Virus record (IMG/VR): IMGVR_UViG_3300030085_001335
Location: 1-55,758 of that record
DNA length: 55,758 nt
Direction: 5' to 3' (one strand)
Source: a virus
Shown piece after piece: positions 38,233-47,121 of this stretch. Position 1 is the first letter of the stretch. Every line of letters begins with the position of its first letter. Position numbers and translations under genes: made by a program. The notes under the pieces are model-generated. The model was not told the DNA's origin, searched no databases, and saw nothing but the letters and a program-made list of their open reading frames with translations.

Positions 38233-40359
38233 ATGGCTGGTCTTGTAGACATAGAAGGATTTAGCGATAGTGTAGTAAACATATGCCCAGACAATACCAA
38301 AGGTGAAGTCATTGAGTTGGAAGGGTTATACATCCAGCTACCAAAGAAACCTAAGAAGTCAGACATCTTATATCACGATAAAAAGAAAGCTGACCAAAGG
38401 TGGATGAGAGAAGAAATACCAGAAGCTCTCAAAGCTATTAGGAGTATGGATGAGTGGTACGAATCTCCTAGAGAGTTTAGAGAGAAGTACACTCCTTACA
38501 TTGACCAAGAGTTCAAGCGGAGGAAGCATGGGGTGTGGTTCTACAATAACGGAGAACCTACATACATAACTGGTAGGCACTACATGATATTGCAGTGGAG
38601 TAAGTTTGACATAGGCTACCCTTACTACTTTGTGTTCCAGAGGAAACTATTCTTACACATGCAAGCTTGCGAAGTAGATCCTAGATGTCTAGGTCAGAAC
38701 TTCGTTAAGTGCAGACGTTCTGGGTATACTAATATGATCAGCTCTGTGTTGGTTGATGAAGCTACCCAAGTGAAAGAGAAGCTTTTAGGTATACAGTCTA
38801 AGACTGGTAAAGATGCACAGGAGAATATATTTATGAAGAAAGTGGTTCCAGTGTTTAGCGCATACCCTTTCTTCTTCAAGCCTATCCAAGATGGTACTAC
38901 AAATCCTAGGATGGAGCTGGCATTCCGTGAGCCATCAAAGCGTATCACTAAGAACAACAAAGTAACTAGACGAGGCGATGCACTCAATACTATTATAAAC
39001 TGGAAGAACACTGTAAACAACGCATACGATGGTGAGAAAACCCACAGGCTGTACTTAGATGAGTCTGGTAAATGGGAGAAGCCAGCTGATATCAATGAAG
39101 CCTGGAGGATAGAGAAGACATGTCTTATCGTTGGTAGAAGGATTATCGGTAAGGCGTATGTTGGTAGTACAGTAAACCCAATGGACAAGGGTGGTGAGGA
39201 GTACAGGGTTCTGTATTATGACTCAGATCCAAAGGATAGAAACGAAAACGGTAGAACCAAGAGTGGGTTGTATAGCATCTTTATCCCAGCTTATGAAGCA
39301 CTAGAGGGATTCTTTGACGTATATGGTAATTGTATCGAAGATGATCCAGCTTCCCCAGTCATGGGTATTGACGGTGAGATGATAGATATAGGTAGTAAGA
39401 CTTACCTTAAGAACGAAAGGGCTTCACTCAAAGGTAGACACTCAGAACTGAATGAGATTATACGCCAATTCCCATGGACCATTGAAGAAGCATTCCGTGA
39501 TAGTATCGAGTCTAGTCTGTTTAATGTAGGTAAGATATATGAGCAGATAGACTACAACAATAACATGTACCCCAACCCAATTGTCAAGGGTAACTTTATT
39601 TGGAAAGAAAAAGACAAAGAGGTCGTATTTTCTCCAGATTCAAATGGTAGGTTCAGAATATCGTGGATGCCTAAACCAGAAGACAGGAATAAGATTGTAG
39701 ACAATAGAGGTAAGATATTTCCTGGCAATGCTCACATTGGCGTAGGGGGTGTCGATAGTTATGACCTTGATCAGACTCTAGACAACAGAGGATCTAAGGG
39801 AGCGCTGCACATGTACAATAAGTTTAACATGCATGCACCTAGCAATATGTTTGTGCTTGAATACGCTTCTCGTCCAGACCTTGCTAGTATATTCTATGAA
39901 GATGTATTGATGGCTGCTGTGTACTATGGTTACCCTCTATTGATAGAGAACAACAAGTATGGTATTGTAAGATACTTTGAGCAGAGAGGATTCGATGGTT
40001 ATCTTATGGATAGACCAGATCACTTGAAAGCTCCAGGGTCTAAGTCAGTGAGAACCAAGGGTATACCGTCTAACTCTGTAGATGTAATACAATCTCATGC
40101 ACAAGCAATAGAAGCTTATATACACAACCACGTTGGTGACAATGTTGACACTGGCGAGCCTGGTAATATGTATTTCAACAAAACACTTGAAGACTGGATA
40201 GGTTATAGGATAGACAAGAGAACCAAGTTTGACCTTACCATCAGTTCTGGTTTATGTCTATTAGCTGCACAGAAGGTTAAAGTTAAAGAAGAACGTAAAT
40301 CAAATTTTTCAGATAAACAATTTTTTAGAAAGTTTAAGACTAAATCTTACCACTCATAG
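38233..40359 (+). CDS. terL: Terminase large subunit
   Basis: 708 residues. ATPase domain: Walker A-like KCRRSGYT (159-166, an arginine-rich variant), Walker B LYLDES (D276, E277) and coupling motif GSTVNP (311-316). Nuclease domain of RNase H fold: GGVDSYD (D508, D511), LIENNKYG (E572) and FDLTISSGL (D667). It cuts concatemeric DNA and drives it into the prohead through the portal encoded next. The layout and YLDESGKW motif are like those of Bacteroidota podoviruses and crAss-like phages. Confidence 0.9.
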   Translation: MAGLVDIEGFSDSVVNICPDNTKGEVIELEGLYIQLPKKPKKSDILYHDKKKADQRWMREEIPEALKAIRSMDEWYESPREFREKYTPYIDQEFKRRKHGVWFYNNGEPTYITGRHYMILQWSKFDIGYPYYFVFQRKLFLHMQACEVDPRCLGQNFVKCRRSGYTNMISSVLVDEATQVKEKLLGIQSKTGKDAQENIFMKKVVPVFSAYPFFFKPIQDGTTNPRMELAFREPSKRITKNNKVTRRGDALNTIINWKNTVNNAYDGEKTHRLYLDESGKWEKPADINEAWRIEKTCLIVGRRIIGKAYVGSTVNPMDKGGEEYRVLYYDSDPKDRNENGRTKSGLYSIFIPAYEALEGFFDVYGNCIEDDPASPVMGIDGEMIDIGSKTYLKNERASLKGRHSELNEIIRQFPWTIEEAFRDSIESSLFNVGKIYEQIDYNNNMYPNPIVKGNFIWKEKDKEVVFSPDSNGRFRISWMPKPEDRNKIVDNRGKIFPGNAHIGVGGVDSYDLDQTLDNRGSKGALHMYNKFNMHAPSNMFVLEYASRPDLASIFYEDVLMAAVYYGYPLLIENNKYGIVRYFEQRGFDGYLMDRPDHLKAPGSKSVRTKGIPSNSVDVIQSHAQAIEAYIHNHVGDNVDTGEPGNMYFNKTLEDWIGYRIDKRTKFDLTISSGLCLLAAQKVKVKEERKSNFSDKQFFRKFKTKSYHS

Positions 40360-40365
40360 ATTTAC

Positions 40366-40374
40366 TATATTTGC
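40366..40374 (+). promoter_or_regulatory. Late promoter -7 element TATATTTGC
   Basis: TATATTTGC with its G 8 bases before the portal ATG at 40381. Same class as 3107 and 32318. It lies in the 21-base gap after the terminase stop. Confidence 0.6.
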
Positions 40375-40380
40375 GAGGAC

Positions 40381-42843
40381 ATGAATAGCTATCAAAAGAA
40401 TAAAAAGTCTGGGTTCCCAGATCCTCTGGTATCGGCAGATATCAAGAAGTCTACAGATTATGGGTTGAAATTCGCTAAGGCGATTATGGATCAGTGGGGG
40501 AACATGCAGGCTGAGAATTCACTGTTAAGAAAAAGACACAATGTTTTTAACAGGAATAAACTATACGCTAACGGAACTCAAGATACTACTATTTACACAC
40601 AGCTGTTGACATCATTAGATCCAAACAATGGTGATGGTAGCTTCTTGAACTTAGACTTCACTCCTGTTCCAATACTGCCTAAGTTTGTTAGGATTGTAGT
40701 CAACAAAATACTTTCTAAGAAACCATACCCAAACCTTGAAGCAGTTGATCCCCTCTCTTCTTCAGAGAAAGATATGCAACGTAGGAAGGTTGAAATGCAG
40801 ATTCTAGCTAAAGAGAAAACAGCTGCTATTGCTGAGAAGCTAGGTGAGGGAGATGCTAAGACTAAGAACATACCAGAGACACTAGAAGAGGCTGAGATCT
40901 TTAGCCAGAATAATATCAAATCATCTGGAGAGATAGCTGCTCAGATTGCAACAAACCTAACTCTAGAATGGAATGACTTTGATGATAACATATTCAGAAG
41001 AGCAGTCCTTGATCTTGTAAGATACGGTATGGGTGTTGTAAAAAGAAGCAATGACCCTAACTATGGTATTGTTGAAGAGTACATTGATCCAGACAAGTTT
41101 ATTCATAGCCACACGGAAGATCCTAACTTTAACGATCTAATCTATGCAGGTCATATTAAGAGCATTACAATCAGTGAGTTAAGAAGACTTTCTGCAGGTC
41201 AATTAGAAGAAGAAGAACTAGAAAAAATAGCAAGGTCTACAGCTAAGAATAAAGGCTATGACATGACTGAATTTTCTAAAAGCAGTTATGACTCCAACAT
41301 ACAGAGATACAGATACGGGTACGATGAGTACATGGTTGACATATTAGATTTCGAGTTCAAGGCGGTGGACTGCCTCTATTTTGAATCTAAAGAAAGTAAG
41401 TACGGGAATGTAGGATTTTACTTTAAAGGTAATAGCTATAAGAAACCAGAGAACTCTGTTTACGAGAGAGAGGTTTCTAAAATGGAGAATGAGGTTGTGT
41501 ATGGAGGTACATACATTATAAACTCTAAGAAAATCTTAAACTATGGGCTTAAATCAAACCTACCTAAGAACATTCATGATCTCTCAAGAGTAAACCTTTC
41601 TTACTTCCCAGTAGCTACTAACCTTGTTGACATGATACCTAAGTCAATGGTTGATAGCTGTATTGGTTTTGCTGATCAGTTGCAGTTGACTCACTTAAAG
41701 ATACAACAAGCTATTGCTAAGGCTAAGCCAGATGGATTGATTATTGACATCGAAGGGTTAGAGAATGTACAGCTAGGTAAAGGTGGGGAGTTACAACCTC
41801 TTGACCTTCAAGATATTTACGAGCAGACTGGTGTATTCTACTACAGAAGTAAAAACCCAGAAGGAGGATTCCAGAACCCACCTATTCGTGAGATTGGTAA
41901 TTCAATCAGAAACATCAATGAGTTTATTGCTCTTTATAATCACTACTTAAGATTGATCAGAGATACTACTGGTATCAACGAGATGATGGATGGTAGTACA
42001 CCTAAAGGAGATACTCTTGTGGGTGTTCAACAGCAAGCTATTGCTGCTGGTAATAATGCTATATATGACATTACCAATGCCTCTATGGTGTTGTTCAAGA
42101 AAGTATCTTCTGATATAGTTAAGTGCTTGCAAGTAATGCCTAGAGAGTCTATTCTTTATAGAGCATACGAGAATGCAATAGGGAAGGAGAACGCTTCTTT
42201 AATTACATCTTTCAGTGATCTACCTCTGTATAACTTTGGTGTTACAGTAAGAAAAGAAATGGAAGAGCAAGATAGAATTCTTTTAGAGCAGAACATACAA
42301 GTATCACTTGCTCAGAAAGAACTTGACCTTGAAGATGCAATTGCTATCAGACAGCTCAAAGATATTAACCAAGCTGAAAGACTTTTGATTGTTAAAAGAA
42401 AGAAGCGTATGTCTACGAATCAACAGATAGCTATGCAGAACTCTCAGATGCAAGCTCAGATTCAACAGCAGTCTGCAGCTGCAACCTCTCAAGCTAGAAT
42501 GCAAGAGATGCAGATGCAAGCTCAGATAAAGTCTCAAATGATGCAGCTTGAATCTCAGATGGAGTTGCAGATGAAGCAAGCAGAGCATGAGATGAGAAAA
42601 GAGATTGAGATGCTTAAGGCTCAAGCACTACTAGGTATGAGATCTGAAGGAGAAGAGTTCAAAGAAAAGCTTGAGGTTCTTAAAGAAGACAGAAAGGATA
42701 AGAGAGTTGATAAGCAAGCAGCTAAGCAATCAAAGCTTATCTCTCAGAGAAAAGGTGAGAGAGGTGAGCTTCCAGAAGTTCAGTCTGATGATAGTGAGCA
42801 GACTGGAGAATTAGATCAGATTATAGACCAATTAATACAGTAA
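40381..42843 (+). CDS. Portal protein
   Basis: 820 residues. It follows terminase, as portals do. Mixed alpha/beta core with FDDNIFRRAVLDLVRYGMGV, EYIDPDKFI and IRDTTGINEMMDGSTPKGDTL, the last two typical of portals. The C-terminal 200 residues are a Gln/Met/Lys-rich coiled coil (around 682-765, MQAQIQQQSAAATSQARMQE), a feature shared with crAss-like portals. It forms the DNA gateway and the neck attachment ring. Confidence 0.85.
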   Translation: MNSYQKNKKSGFPDPLVSADIKKSTDYGLKFAKAIMDQWGNMQAENSLLRKRHNVFNRNKLYANGTQDTTIYTQLLTSLDPNNGDGSFLNLDFTPVPILPKFVRIVVNKILSKKPYPNLEAVDPLSSSEKDMQRRKVEMQILAKEKTAAIAEKLGEGDAKTKNIPETLEEAEIFSQNNIKSSGEIAAQIATNLTLEWNDFDDNIFRRAVLDLVRYGMGVVKRSNDPNYGIVEEYIDPDKFIHSHTEDPNFNDLIYAGHIKSITISELRRLSAGQLEEEELEKIARSTAKNKGYDMTEFSKSSYDSNIQRYRYGYDEYMVDILDFEFKAVDCLYFESKESKYGNVGFYFKGNSYKKPENSVYEREVSKMENEVVYGGTYIINSKKILNYGLKSNLPKNIHDLSRVNLSYFPVATNLVDMIPKSMVDSCIGFADQLQLTHLKIQQAIAKAKPDGLIIDIEGLENVQLGKGGELQPLDLQDIYEQTGVFYYRSKNPEGGFQNPPIREIGNSIRNINEFIALYNHYLRLIRDTTGINEMMDGSTPKGDTLVGVQQQAIAAGNNAIYDITNASMVLFKKVSSDIVKCLQVMPRESILYRAYENAIGKENASLITSFSDLPLYNFGVTVRKEMEEQDRILLEQNIQVSLAQKELDLEDAIAIRQLKDINQAERLLIVKRKKRMSTNQQIAMQNSQMQAQIQQQSAAATSQARMQEMQMQAQIKSQMMQLESQMELQMKQAEHEMRKEIEMLKAQALLGMRSEGEEFKEKLEVLKEDRKDKRVDKQAAKQSKLISQRKGERGELPEVQSDDSEQTGELDQIIDQLIQ

Positions 42844-42847
42844 GATA

Positions 42848-43216
42848 ATGGCAGCTATTAATTTAGATACAGCGGCAAGACTTGACATAACTTGTAGAAA
42901 AGGAGATACATTTCAATTAGAGATTGACTTTGAACAAAGTATTCCTACTTCAACGTGGTTGATGCATGTTAGAGAAACAGATACATCAGAAGAGGATGAA
43001 AATATAATAATACCTGAGGATGATATAACTTTTGCTGTTGCAGATAACTCAAGCGGTGTTACAAATGCTCTGTTAACAGTCACTATTGCCGATAGTGTTA
43101 TGGCGGAAGTTCAATCTGGAACTTATGTTTACGATATACAAAATGATTCTGTTAATGTAACTAAGACTTACGTGTTTGGTTTATTCAAAGTAAATGAAGA
43201 TGTAACAACACCTTGA
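42848..43216 (+). CDS. Small beta-rich virion protein
   Basis: 122 residues. The pattern LDITCRKGDTFQLEIDFEQS, WLMHVRETDT, LLTVTIADSVMAEVQSGTYVYDIQ and VFGLFKVNEDVT is that of a small immunoglobulin- or barrel-like tail or fibre-base protein seen in many phages. It precedes the putative receptor-binding protein by one base and may be its adaptor. Confidence 0.65.
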   Translation: MAAINLDTAARLDITCRKGDTFQLEIDFEQSIPTSTWLMHVRETDTSEEDENIIIPEDDITFAVADNSSGVTNALLTVTIADSVMAEVQSGTYVYDIQNDSVNVTKTYVFGLFKVNEDVTTP

Positions 43217-43217
43217 T

Positions 43218-44216
43218 ATGGCAATAACTATAAAAATAAATACACCTTCACCTATTTCTATAAATGCAGGACCTATTGCCAGTGAGCCTAGTACAGTAAA
43301 CGTATTAAGCAGTACAGGTGAAACTTTAGGGTTTTTAGATTCAGCCAAGGCTGAGACAATTAATCTAACAAGTGATGCAGTATCTTTTACTAAAGTTGGT
43401 AGTCAAGGACAGATATCAACTACCCAATCAGCTTCTGGTATAGCTTATGAAGCTCGATATCCAATGGTTAATTTTAGTGTGGTAACTAATGACAGCTGGA
43501 GCCATTACACTTCTGGAAATTACGATCGCACACAACCAGTTTTCCCAGCTACTTATGCTAAGATAAATCGTAGTGCTACACAAGCAGACGTAAGAGGAAC
43601 ACCAGCAACTAGTACAAGTGCATCAGATGCAGTAGCTCCAACAATACTTGAAAGTAACAACGCTTTCGGTAACAAGTTTAGATACACAGATGATCAAGGT
43701 AATGCTTCAAATGCTACAGTAGGATCAAACCTTTACGCACACGTAGACTGGTTTAATCATGACTGGAGTACAGCTGGGTCGACTGCTTACTATGTTATAG
43801 ACCACCTTACAGGTTTTGGGTATACAGTAAAATTTGAAACTGACGATGGTGCATATAACCTTCAAAACACATCTGCTGGTCAAACTTGGGAAGACTGGAT
43901 AACATACATTAACGGAACTCATCACGGTTACACAGGTTGGATGCCCTTAGATATTGGAGAGATTATGAATGCTCATGGTGCTTGTTCACATCCAGAATTA
44001 ACTTGGGCGGATAACTTCTTTGAGTTTGATTCAAATCAAGCTGGTAATACAAGAGGTGCATTTATAACTGGTGAAACCGCAAGCGTAAGTGGAAATGGGT
44101 TTTACATCATATATGATACAAACAATTTTGATTTAGTAAGAAATACAACCAAAGCTAAAGATGGAAATTTCTTCAATAGGATAGCGAACTGTTTCATGAA
44201 AAGAAAACACTACTAA
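43218..44216 (+). CDS. Putative tail fibre/receptor-binding protein with DUF1566-like C-terminus
   Basis: 332 residues. Ser/Thr-rich N-terminal half (structural, beta), then a C-terminal domain from about 185 with TAYYVIDHLTGFGYTVKFET, WEDWITYINGTHHGYTGWMPLDIGEIM (shown by its core GWMPLDIGEIM) and GNFFNRIANC. W...G-W-P-D-E spacing recalls DUF1566/C-type-lectin-like domains found in adhesins and fibres. A cell-surface recognition role is inferred. The C-terminus KRKHY is basic. Confidence 0.55.
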   Translation: MAITIKINTPSPISINAGPIASEPSTVNVLSSTGETLGFLDSAKAETINLTSDAVSFTKVGSQGQISTTQSASGIAYEARYPMVNFSVVTNDSWSHYTSGNYDRTQPVFPATYAKINRSATQADVRGTPATSTSASDAVAPTILESNNAFGNKFRYTDDQGNASNATVGSNLYAHVDWFNHDWSTAGSTAYYVIDHLTGFGYTVKFETDDGAYNLQNTSAGQTWEDWITYINGTHHGYTGWMPLDIGEIMNAHGACSHPELTWADNFFEFDSNQAGNTRGAFITGETASVSGNGFYIIYDTNNFDLVRNTTKAKDGNFFNRIANCFMKRKHY

Positions 44217-44217
44217 A

Positions 44218-44376
44218 ATGAATACTTACATACGACAAACGATAGTACAGTACATTGTACAAGATGAAGTAGAGGCTAACAGTTATGCAGAAGCCGAAGC
44301 TATACCTATCACACAAAAAGTACCAGAAGGCGCTGTATTAGAAGTGCCCATAGCTATATTGAAGGATAACTATTAA
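44218..44376 (+). CDS. Hypothetical 52-residue protein
   Basis: 52 residues, MNTYIRQTIVQYIVQDEVEA at the start, VPEGAVLEVPIAILKDNY at the end; acidic, beta-type. It fills the gap between the putative fibre gene and the amidase with an ATG one base after the stop. Possibly a fibre chaperone or adaptor; unknown. Confidence 0.6.
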   Translation: MNTYIRQTIVQYIVQDEVEANSYAEAEAIPITQKVPEGAVLEVPIAILKDNY

Positions 44377-44384
44377 AATAAGTT

Positions 44385-44798
44385 ATGAGAGATGTAAACA
44401 GAATCGTACTACACTGCTCAGCTACTGTAGAAGGTAAAGAGTATTCTGTAGATACTATAAGAAGCTGGCACACAGCAAAAGGTTGGTCTGATATAGGGTA
44501 TCACTATCTCATTAGTCTAGATGGATGCATAGGTATTGGTAGACCAATAGACAAGCAGGGTGCTCACGTTAGGGGTCACAACAAAGATACTATCGGTATC
44601 TGTTATGTTGGTGGTGTAGATGCTGACCTCAAACCAAAAGACACTATGACTCCAGAACAGGAAGATGCTTTCAGAGAACTTGTTGCTTCTATCAGAACTT
44701 TGTTTGGAGAAGATATAACTATTCATGGTCACAACGAATTTTCATCAAAGGCTTGTCCTAGCTTTACAGTTAAGGAAAAATTCTCTGATTTATATTAA
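44385..44798 (+). CDS. N-acetylmuramoyl-L-alanine amidase (T7 lysozyme-like endolysin)
   Basis: 137 residues, the length of a minimal amidase_2. Zinc ligands H10 (IVLHCSAT), H116 and C124 (HGHNEFSSKACPSF), catalytic Y39 (DIGYHY) and K122 match T7 lysozyme residue for residue in spacing. It cuts the amide bond between MurNAc and L-Ala in peptidoglycan. No signal peptide, so release depends on the holin (13305). T7 lysozyme also regulates RNA polymerase, but no phage polymerase is seen here. Confidence 0.93.
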   Translation: MRDVNRIVLHCSATVEGKEYSVDTIRSWHTAKGWSDIGYHYLISLDGCIGIGRPIDKQGAHVRGHNKDTIGICYVGGVDADLKPKDTMTPEQEDAFRELVASIRTLFGEDITIHGHNEFSSKACPSFTVKEKFSDLY

Positions 44799-44815
44799 CT
44801 ATTAAACTAACAATT

Positions 44816-44878
44816 ATGATTTGCGAAACATGTTGTAACTGTCCTTTGTGTGCTTTGTGTCCTTTTTGCAAGGGATAG
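44816..44878 (+). CDS. 20-residue cysteine-repeat mini-protein
   Basis: Sequence MICETCCNCPLCALCPFCKG: cysteines at 3, 6, 9, 12, 15 and 18 give a perfect C-x-x repeat, plus C7. It starts 18 bases after the amidase stop with the A-rich leader AACTATTAAACTAACAATT, and ends before the spanin gene leader. Such spacing could bind metals or form a disulfide ladder or a palmitoylation/lipid-linked surface. Very short frames can be chance, but this cysteine periodicity is hard to explain otherwise. Confidence 0.55.
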   Translation: MICETCCNCPLCALCPFCKG

Positions 44879-44896
44879 ATTAGATCTTAAATAATC

Positions 44897-45154
44897 ATGA
44901 AAGCTCCGATTACCTTCGAGCAGTTTGTAAAGAATCCTACGATGGCAGTATTCTTTTTGGTGACACTAGCAGTTGGCTATCTGTACATTGATAACAGGAT
45001 GAACTACACTAGCCAGATAGAGGCATGCTCTAAACGCACAATCTATTTAGAAGGTAAGATAGAACAACTTTCCATACGATTACATAAGAGTGATAGCATC
45101 CTAGCTAGGACTGCTGCAAGACTTGAAATACTTAATGAGCTTGCAGGTAAATAA
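44897..45154 (+). CDS. Putative inner-membrane spanin-like protein
   Basis: 85 residues. One N-terminal membrane segment (about 15-31, TMAVFFLVTLAVGYLYI) followed by a coiled-coil periplasmic part (EACSKRTIYLEGKIEQLSIRL, then LEILNELAG), the plan of an inner spanin (Rz). It overlaps the next gene, also membrane-anchored, by 20 bases, as Rz/Rz1-type pairs do. Function inferred from topology and position after the endolysin. Confidence 0.6.
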   Translation: MKAPITFEQFVKNPTMAVFFLVTLAVGYLYIDNRMNYTSQIEACSKRTIYLEGKIEQLSIRLHKSDSILARTAARLEILNELAGK

Positions 45155-45614
45155 TAAATACATAATAGCTATAGCCGTAGTAGTTGTCGTATGTACGCTA
45201 CTCATTCGAAACTGCAACAATGAAGTTGACACAGTAGATTATACTCCTCAGTACAGGTATGAAACCATTCGAGATACAGTAACTACCACAATAACCAAGA
45301 CTAAGATTGACACCATAGTTATTGAGATAGAAGAAACTATCAATAACATTATGGATAGAACAGAGACTGTGGTTAGGGAGGTAATAAAAGAAAGGGACTC
45401 AATGGTTGTGCGAGTGGTTGAGCTAGAGCAAGTGACCAATATCTTTGTTTACGATACTGTAAAAGTATTTGTAGATATACCTCCAGATAGTGTAACAGTT
45501 TATAGCATATGGGAGTACGAAAGCTTTGACGGAATAGAAAAGACAACTAAGAGGGATACCTTACAAAAGAATAGAGTACATAGGCATTACGCTCAGAAAT
45601 ACATCATTAAATAG
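45135..45614 (+). CDS. Membrane-anchored coiled protein, possible spanin partner
   Basis: 159 residues from the ATG at 45135; a TTG 12 bases earlier is less likely. Membrane segment at about 10-24 (IIAIAVVVVVCTLLI), then a long Thr/Ile/Val/Glu-rich stretch (TVTTTITKTKIDTIVIEIEE) and a basic end. There is no canonical lipobox. A long periplasmic rod is expected. Possibly the second spanin component. Confidence 0.6.
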   Translation: MSLQVNNKYIIAIAVVVVVCTLLIRNCNNEVDTVDYTPQYRYETIRDTVTTTITKTKIDTIVIEIEETINNIMDRTETVVREVIKERDSMVVRVVELEQVTNIFVYDTVKVFVDIPPDSVTVYSIWEYESFDGIEKTTKRDTLQKNRVHRHYAQKYIIK

Positions 45615-45631
45615 CCAAGGTGTTTATTAAT

Positions 45632-45640
45632 TATCTTTGC
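45632..45640 (+). promoter_or_regulatory. Late promoter -7 element TATCTTTGC
   Basis: TATCTTTGC with its G 6 bases before the ATG at 45645. It restarts transcription after the lysis genes for the lysine-rich cluster. Confidence 0.6.
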
Positions 45641-45644
45641 TTTT

Positions 45645-45941
45645 ATGAAAGCCAGAAAAAGAATTAAAAACTTACTAAAAAAGCACAATCTTTCTGGTGT
45701 GAATAAGCCAAAGAAGACTCCTGGTCACCCAAAGAAGTCTCACATGGTTTTGGCTAAAGAAGGTGAAAAAGTAAGACTGATTCGTTTTGGTCAACAAGGA
45801 GCTAAGACTGCAGGGAAACCCAAAGCTGGCGAAAGTGATAGAATGAAAAAGAAGAGAGCTTCTTTTAAAGCTAGACACAGAAAGAATATTAAGAAAGGAA
45901 AAATGTCTGCCGCATATTGGGCAAATAAAGTGAAGTGGTAA
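45645..45941 (+). CDS. Lysine-rich conserved virion-arm protein
   Basis: 98 residues, very basic. The segment VLAKEGEKVRLIRFGQQGAKTAG, then KRASFKARHRKNIKKGKMSAAYWANKVKW, is a strongly conserved style seen in marine and environmental phages as a domain of unknown function. A head-internal DNA-binding role is plausible. Starts MKAR like several neighbours. Confidence 0.7.
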   Translation: MKARKRIKNLLKKHNLSGVNKPKKTPGHPKKSHMVLAKEGEKVRLIRFGQQGAKTAGKPKAGESDRMKKKRASFKARHRKNIKKGKMSAAYWANKVKW

Positions 45942-45942
45942 A

Positions 45943-46152
45943 ATGGATTTAGATTTAACTCAGTACGAAATAATCATGGTAGTTGGAGCTCTTGTTGCAA
46001 CTTGGGTGAAACACAGAATTGATTATTCTAAATTAGAAGCTAAGGTTTATACTTTAGAGCAAGACAATAGAGGCTTCAAAGAAGATCTTAAAACCTTGAT
46101 TGAGGCAGTACAAGAGATTAAATTATTACTAGCAAAAAACCAAGTAGAATGA
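45943..46152 (+). CDS. Small membrane protein with coiled-coil tail
   Basis: 69 residues. A hydrophobic segment (about 8-21, EIIMVVGALVATWV) followed by a coiled coil (LEAKVYTLEQDNRGFKEDLK, VQEIKLLLAKNQ). The coil is like that of XhlA-type lysis helpers but with the membrane segment first. It overlaps the next gene by 4 bases. Could be a second holin or holin regulator; unproven. Confidence 0.6.
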   Translation: MDLDLTQYEIIMVVGALVATWVKHRIDYSKLEAKVYTLEQDNRGFKEDLKTLIEAVQEIKLLLAKNQVE

Positions 46153-46373
46153 AACCAATTATGTTTTTAGTAGGTATAGTACTTTTATCTATAGTCTCAA
46201 TAGTAGTGTATTACTTTGTGGCGTTACACAAAGGTGAAATAAAAGACGAGGACAAGAACTTTGTTCCAGATGCAGTTGACTCTGCTGCCGATGAGCTAAA
46301 AAAGAAAGCTAAGAAAGTTAAGAAAGAACTTAAAGATGTTGCTGACGCAATAACTGGCAATAACAAGAAGTAA
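46149..46373 (+). CDS. Small membrane protein with Lys-rich tail
   Basis: 74 residues. N-terminal membrane segment (5-25, MFLVGIVLLSIVSIVVYYFVA), then acidic and Lys-rich helix (ELKKKAKKVKKELKDVADAI). It may sit in the membrane with its tail in the cytoplasm or periplasm. Function unknown. Confidence 0.6.
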   Translation: MKPIMFLVGIVLLSIVSIVVYYFVALHKGEIKDEDKNFVPDAVDSAADELKKKAKKVKKELKDVADAITGNNKK

Positions 46374-46374
46374 T

Positions 46375-46554
46375 ATGAAAGCTAAGAAGAAAGAAGTTAG
46401 TAAGCTTAAGATAACTAATCAAGAGGTTGCTATTGATGCACCTAAGGGACATCACTGGATGCTAGAGCAGGGCAGATACTACTTAATGAAAGGTGAGTAC
46501 AAGCCTCATGATAAAGCTGTAAGAAAAGCTAAGTTTAAACTTGCTAGTCACTAA
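46375..46554 (+). CDS. Hypothetical 59-residue basic protein
   Basis: 59 residues, MKAKKKEVSKLKITNQEVAI at the start and RKAKFKLASH at the end, with a central PKGHHWMLEQGRYYLMKGEY. The ATG follows one base after the previous stop, and its own stop overlaps the next ATG (TAATG). It shares the MKA-K start and lysine content of its neighbours. Confidence 0.65.
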   Translation: MKAKKKEVSKLKITNQEVAIDAPKGHHWMLEQGRYYLMKGEYKPHDKAVRKAKFKLASH

Positions 46555-46748
46555 TGGCTAAGATGAAGTTCAACCCTAAGTATACTAAAGGTAGCTCTGA
46601 TACTTCAAAGCGCAAGAAGCTTATGGCGCAAATAGCTGCTATATATAAAAAGTATAGGGGCACAAAAGGTAAAAGAAAAAAGAAAGGTTTCCCTCCAGCA
46701 GTTGCTGCGAGGCTTAAAGAATTAATGAAACAAAGAGACGCAATATGA
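46554..46748 (+). CDS. Small lysine-rich protein
   Basis: 64 residues, strongly basic (KYKGTKGKRKKKGFPP-like centre, here YRGTKGKRKKKGF) with helices on both sides. It overlaps the neighbours at both ends by 1-4 bases. Probably virion-associated; could neutralise DNA. No family recognised. Confidence 0.6.
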   Translation: MAKMKFNPKYTKGSSDTSKRKKLMAQIAAIYKKYRGTKGKRKKKGFPPAVAARLKELMKQRDAI

Positions 46749-47119
46749 AAGCGATAAAAGGTAAAAAGAAAAGACTGCTTAGAAGAGCAGATAGAAAAGA
46801 AGAAAAATCTAATAAACTAATGTCTGACGCCAAATCTCTTTGGCAAAAAGGTAAAGGCATGAAAGAACAAGAAGGTGTTAATGCTGAAGAGTTAGGTCAA
46901 GGCATGCAAGTGAGATCTGAGGCGAAAGGGGAAAAAGCACTCGAGTTAAAAAAAGAAGCTGAGGTTCTTCGTAAAAGAGCTGCTGCTTACAAGAAAGGAG
47001 GAAAAGTACCTACTTATGCTTATGGAGGTAAAGTGTATGCTGAGAAAGGCGCTATGCTAAAAGCTATGCTTAAAGATCCTAAGCAAGCAGCTATTGCTAA
47101 AAAAGAATTAGGGCTGTAA
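46745..47119 (+). CDS. Lysine-rich protein with YKKGGK motif
   Basis: 124 residues. Basic coiled-coil N-terminal 90 residues, then YKKGGKVPTYAYGGKVYAEKG, containing two GGK turns, and a helical end with ML..ML. The GGK element is shared with products of 33969, 34706 and 47122. Function unknown; a peptide tether or DNA-neutralising protein is possible. Confidence 0.6.
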   Translation: MKAIKGKKKRLLRRADRKEEKSNKLMSDAKSLWQKGKGMKEQEGVNAEELGQGMQVRSEAKGEKALELKKEAEVLRKRAAAYKKGGKVPTYAYGGKVYAEKGAMLKAMLKDPKQAAIAKKELGL

Positions 47120-47121
47120 CA

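Noticed and set aside
38694-39188. A 164-residue minus-strand frame opposite terminase
   Set aside because: Antisense shadow of a gene with all catalytic motifs; hydrophobic low-complexity composition.
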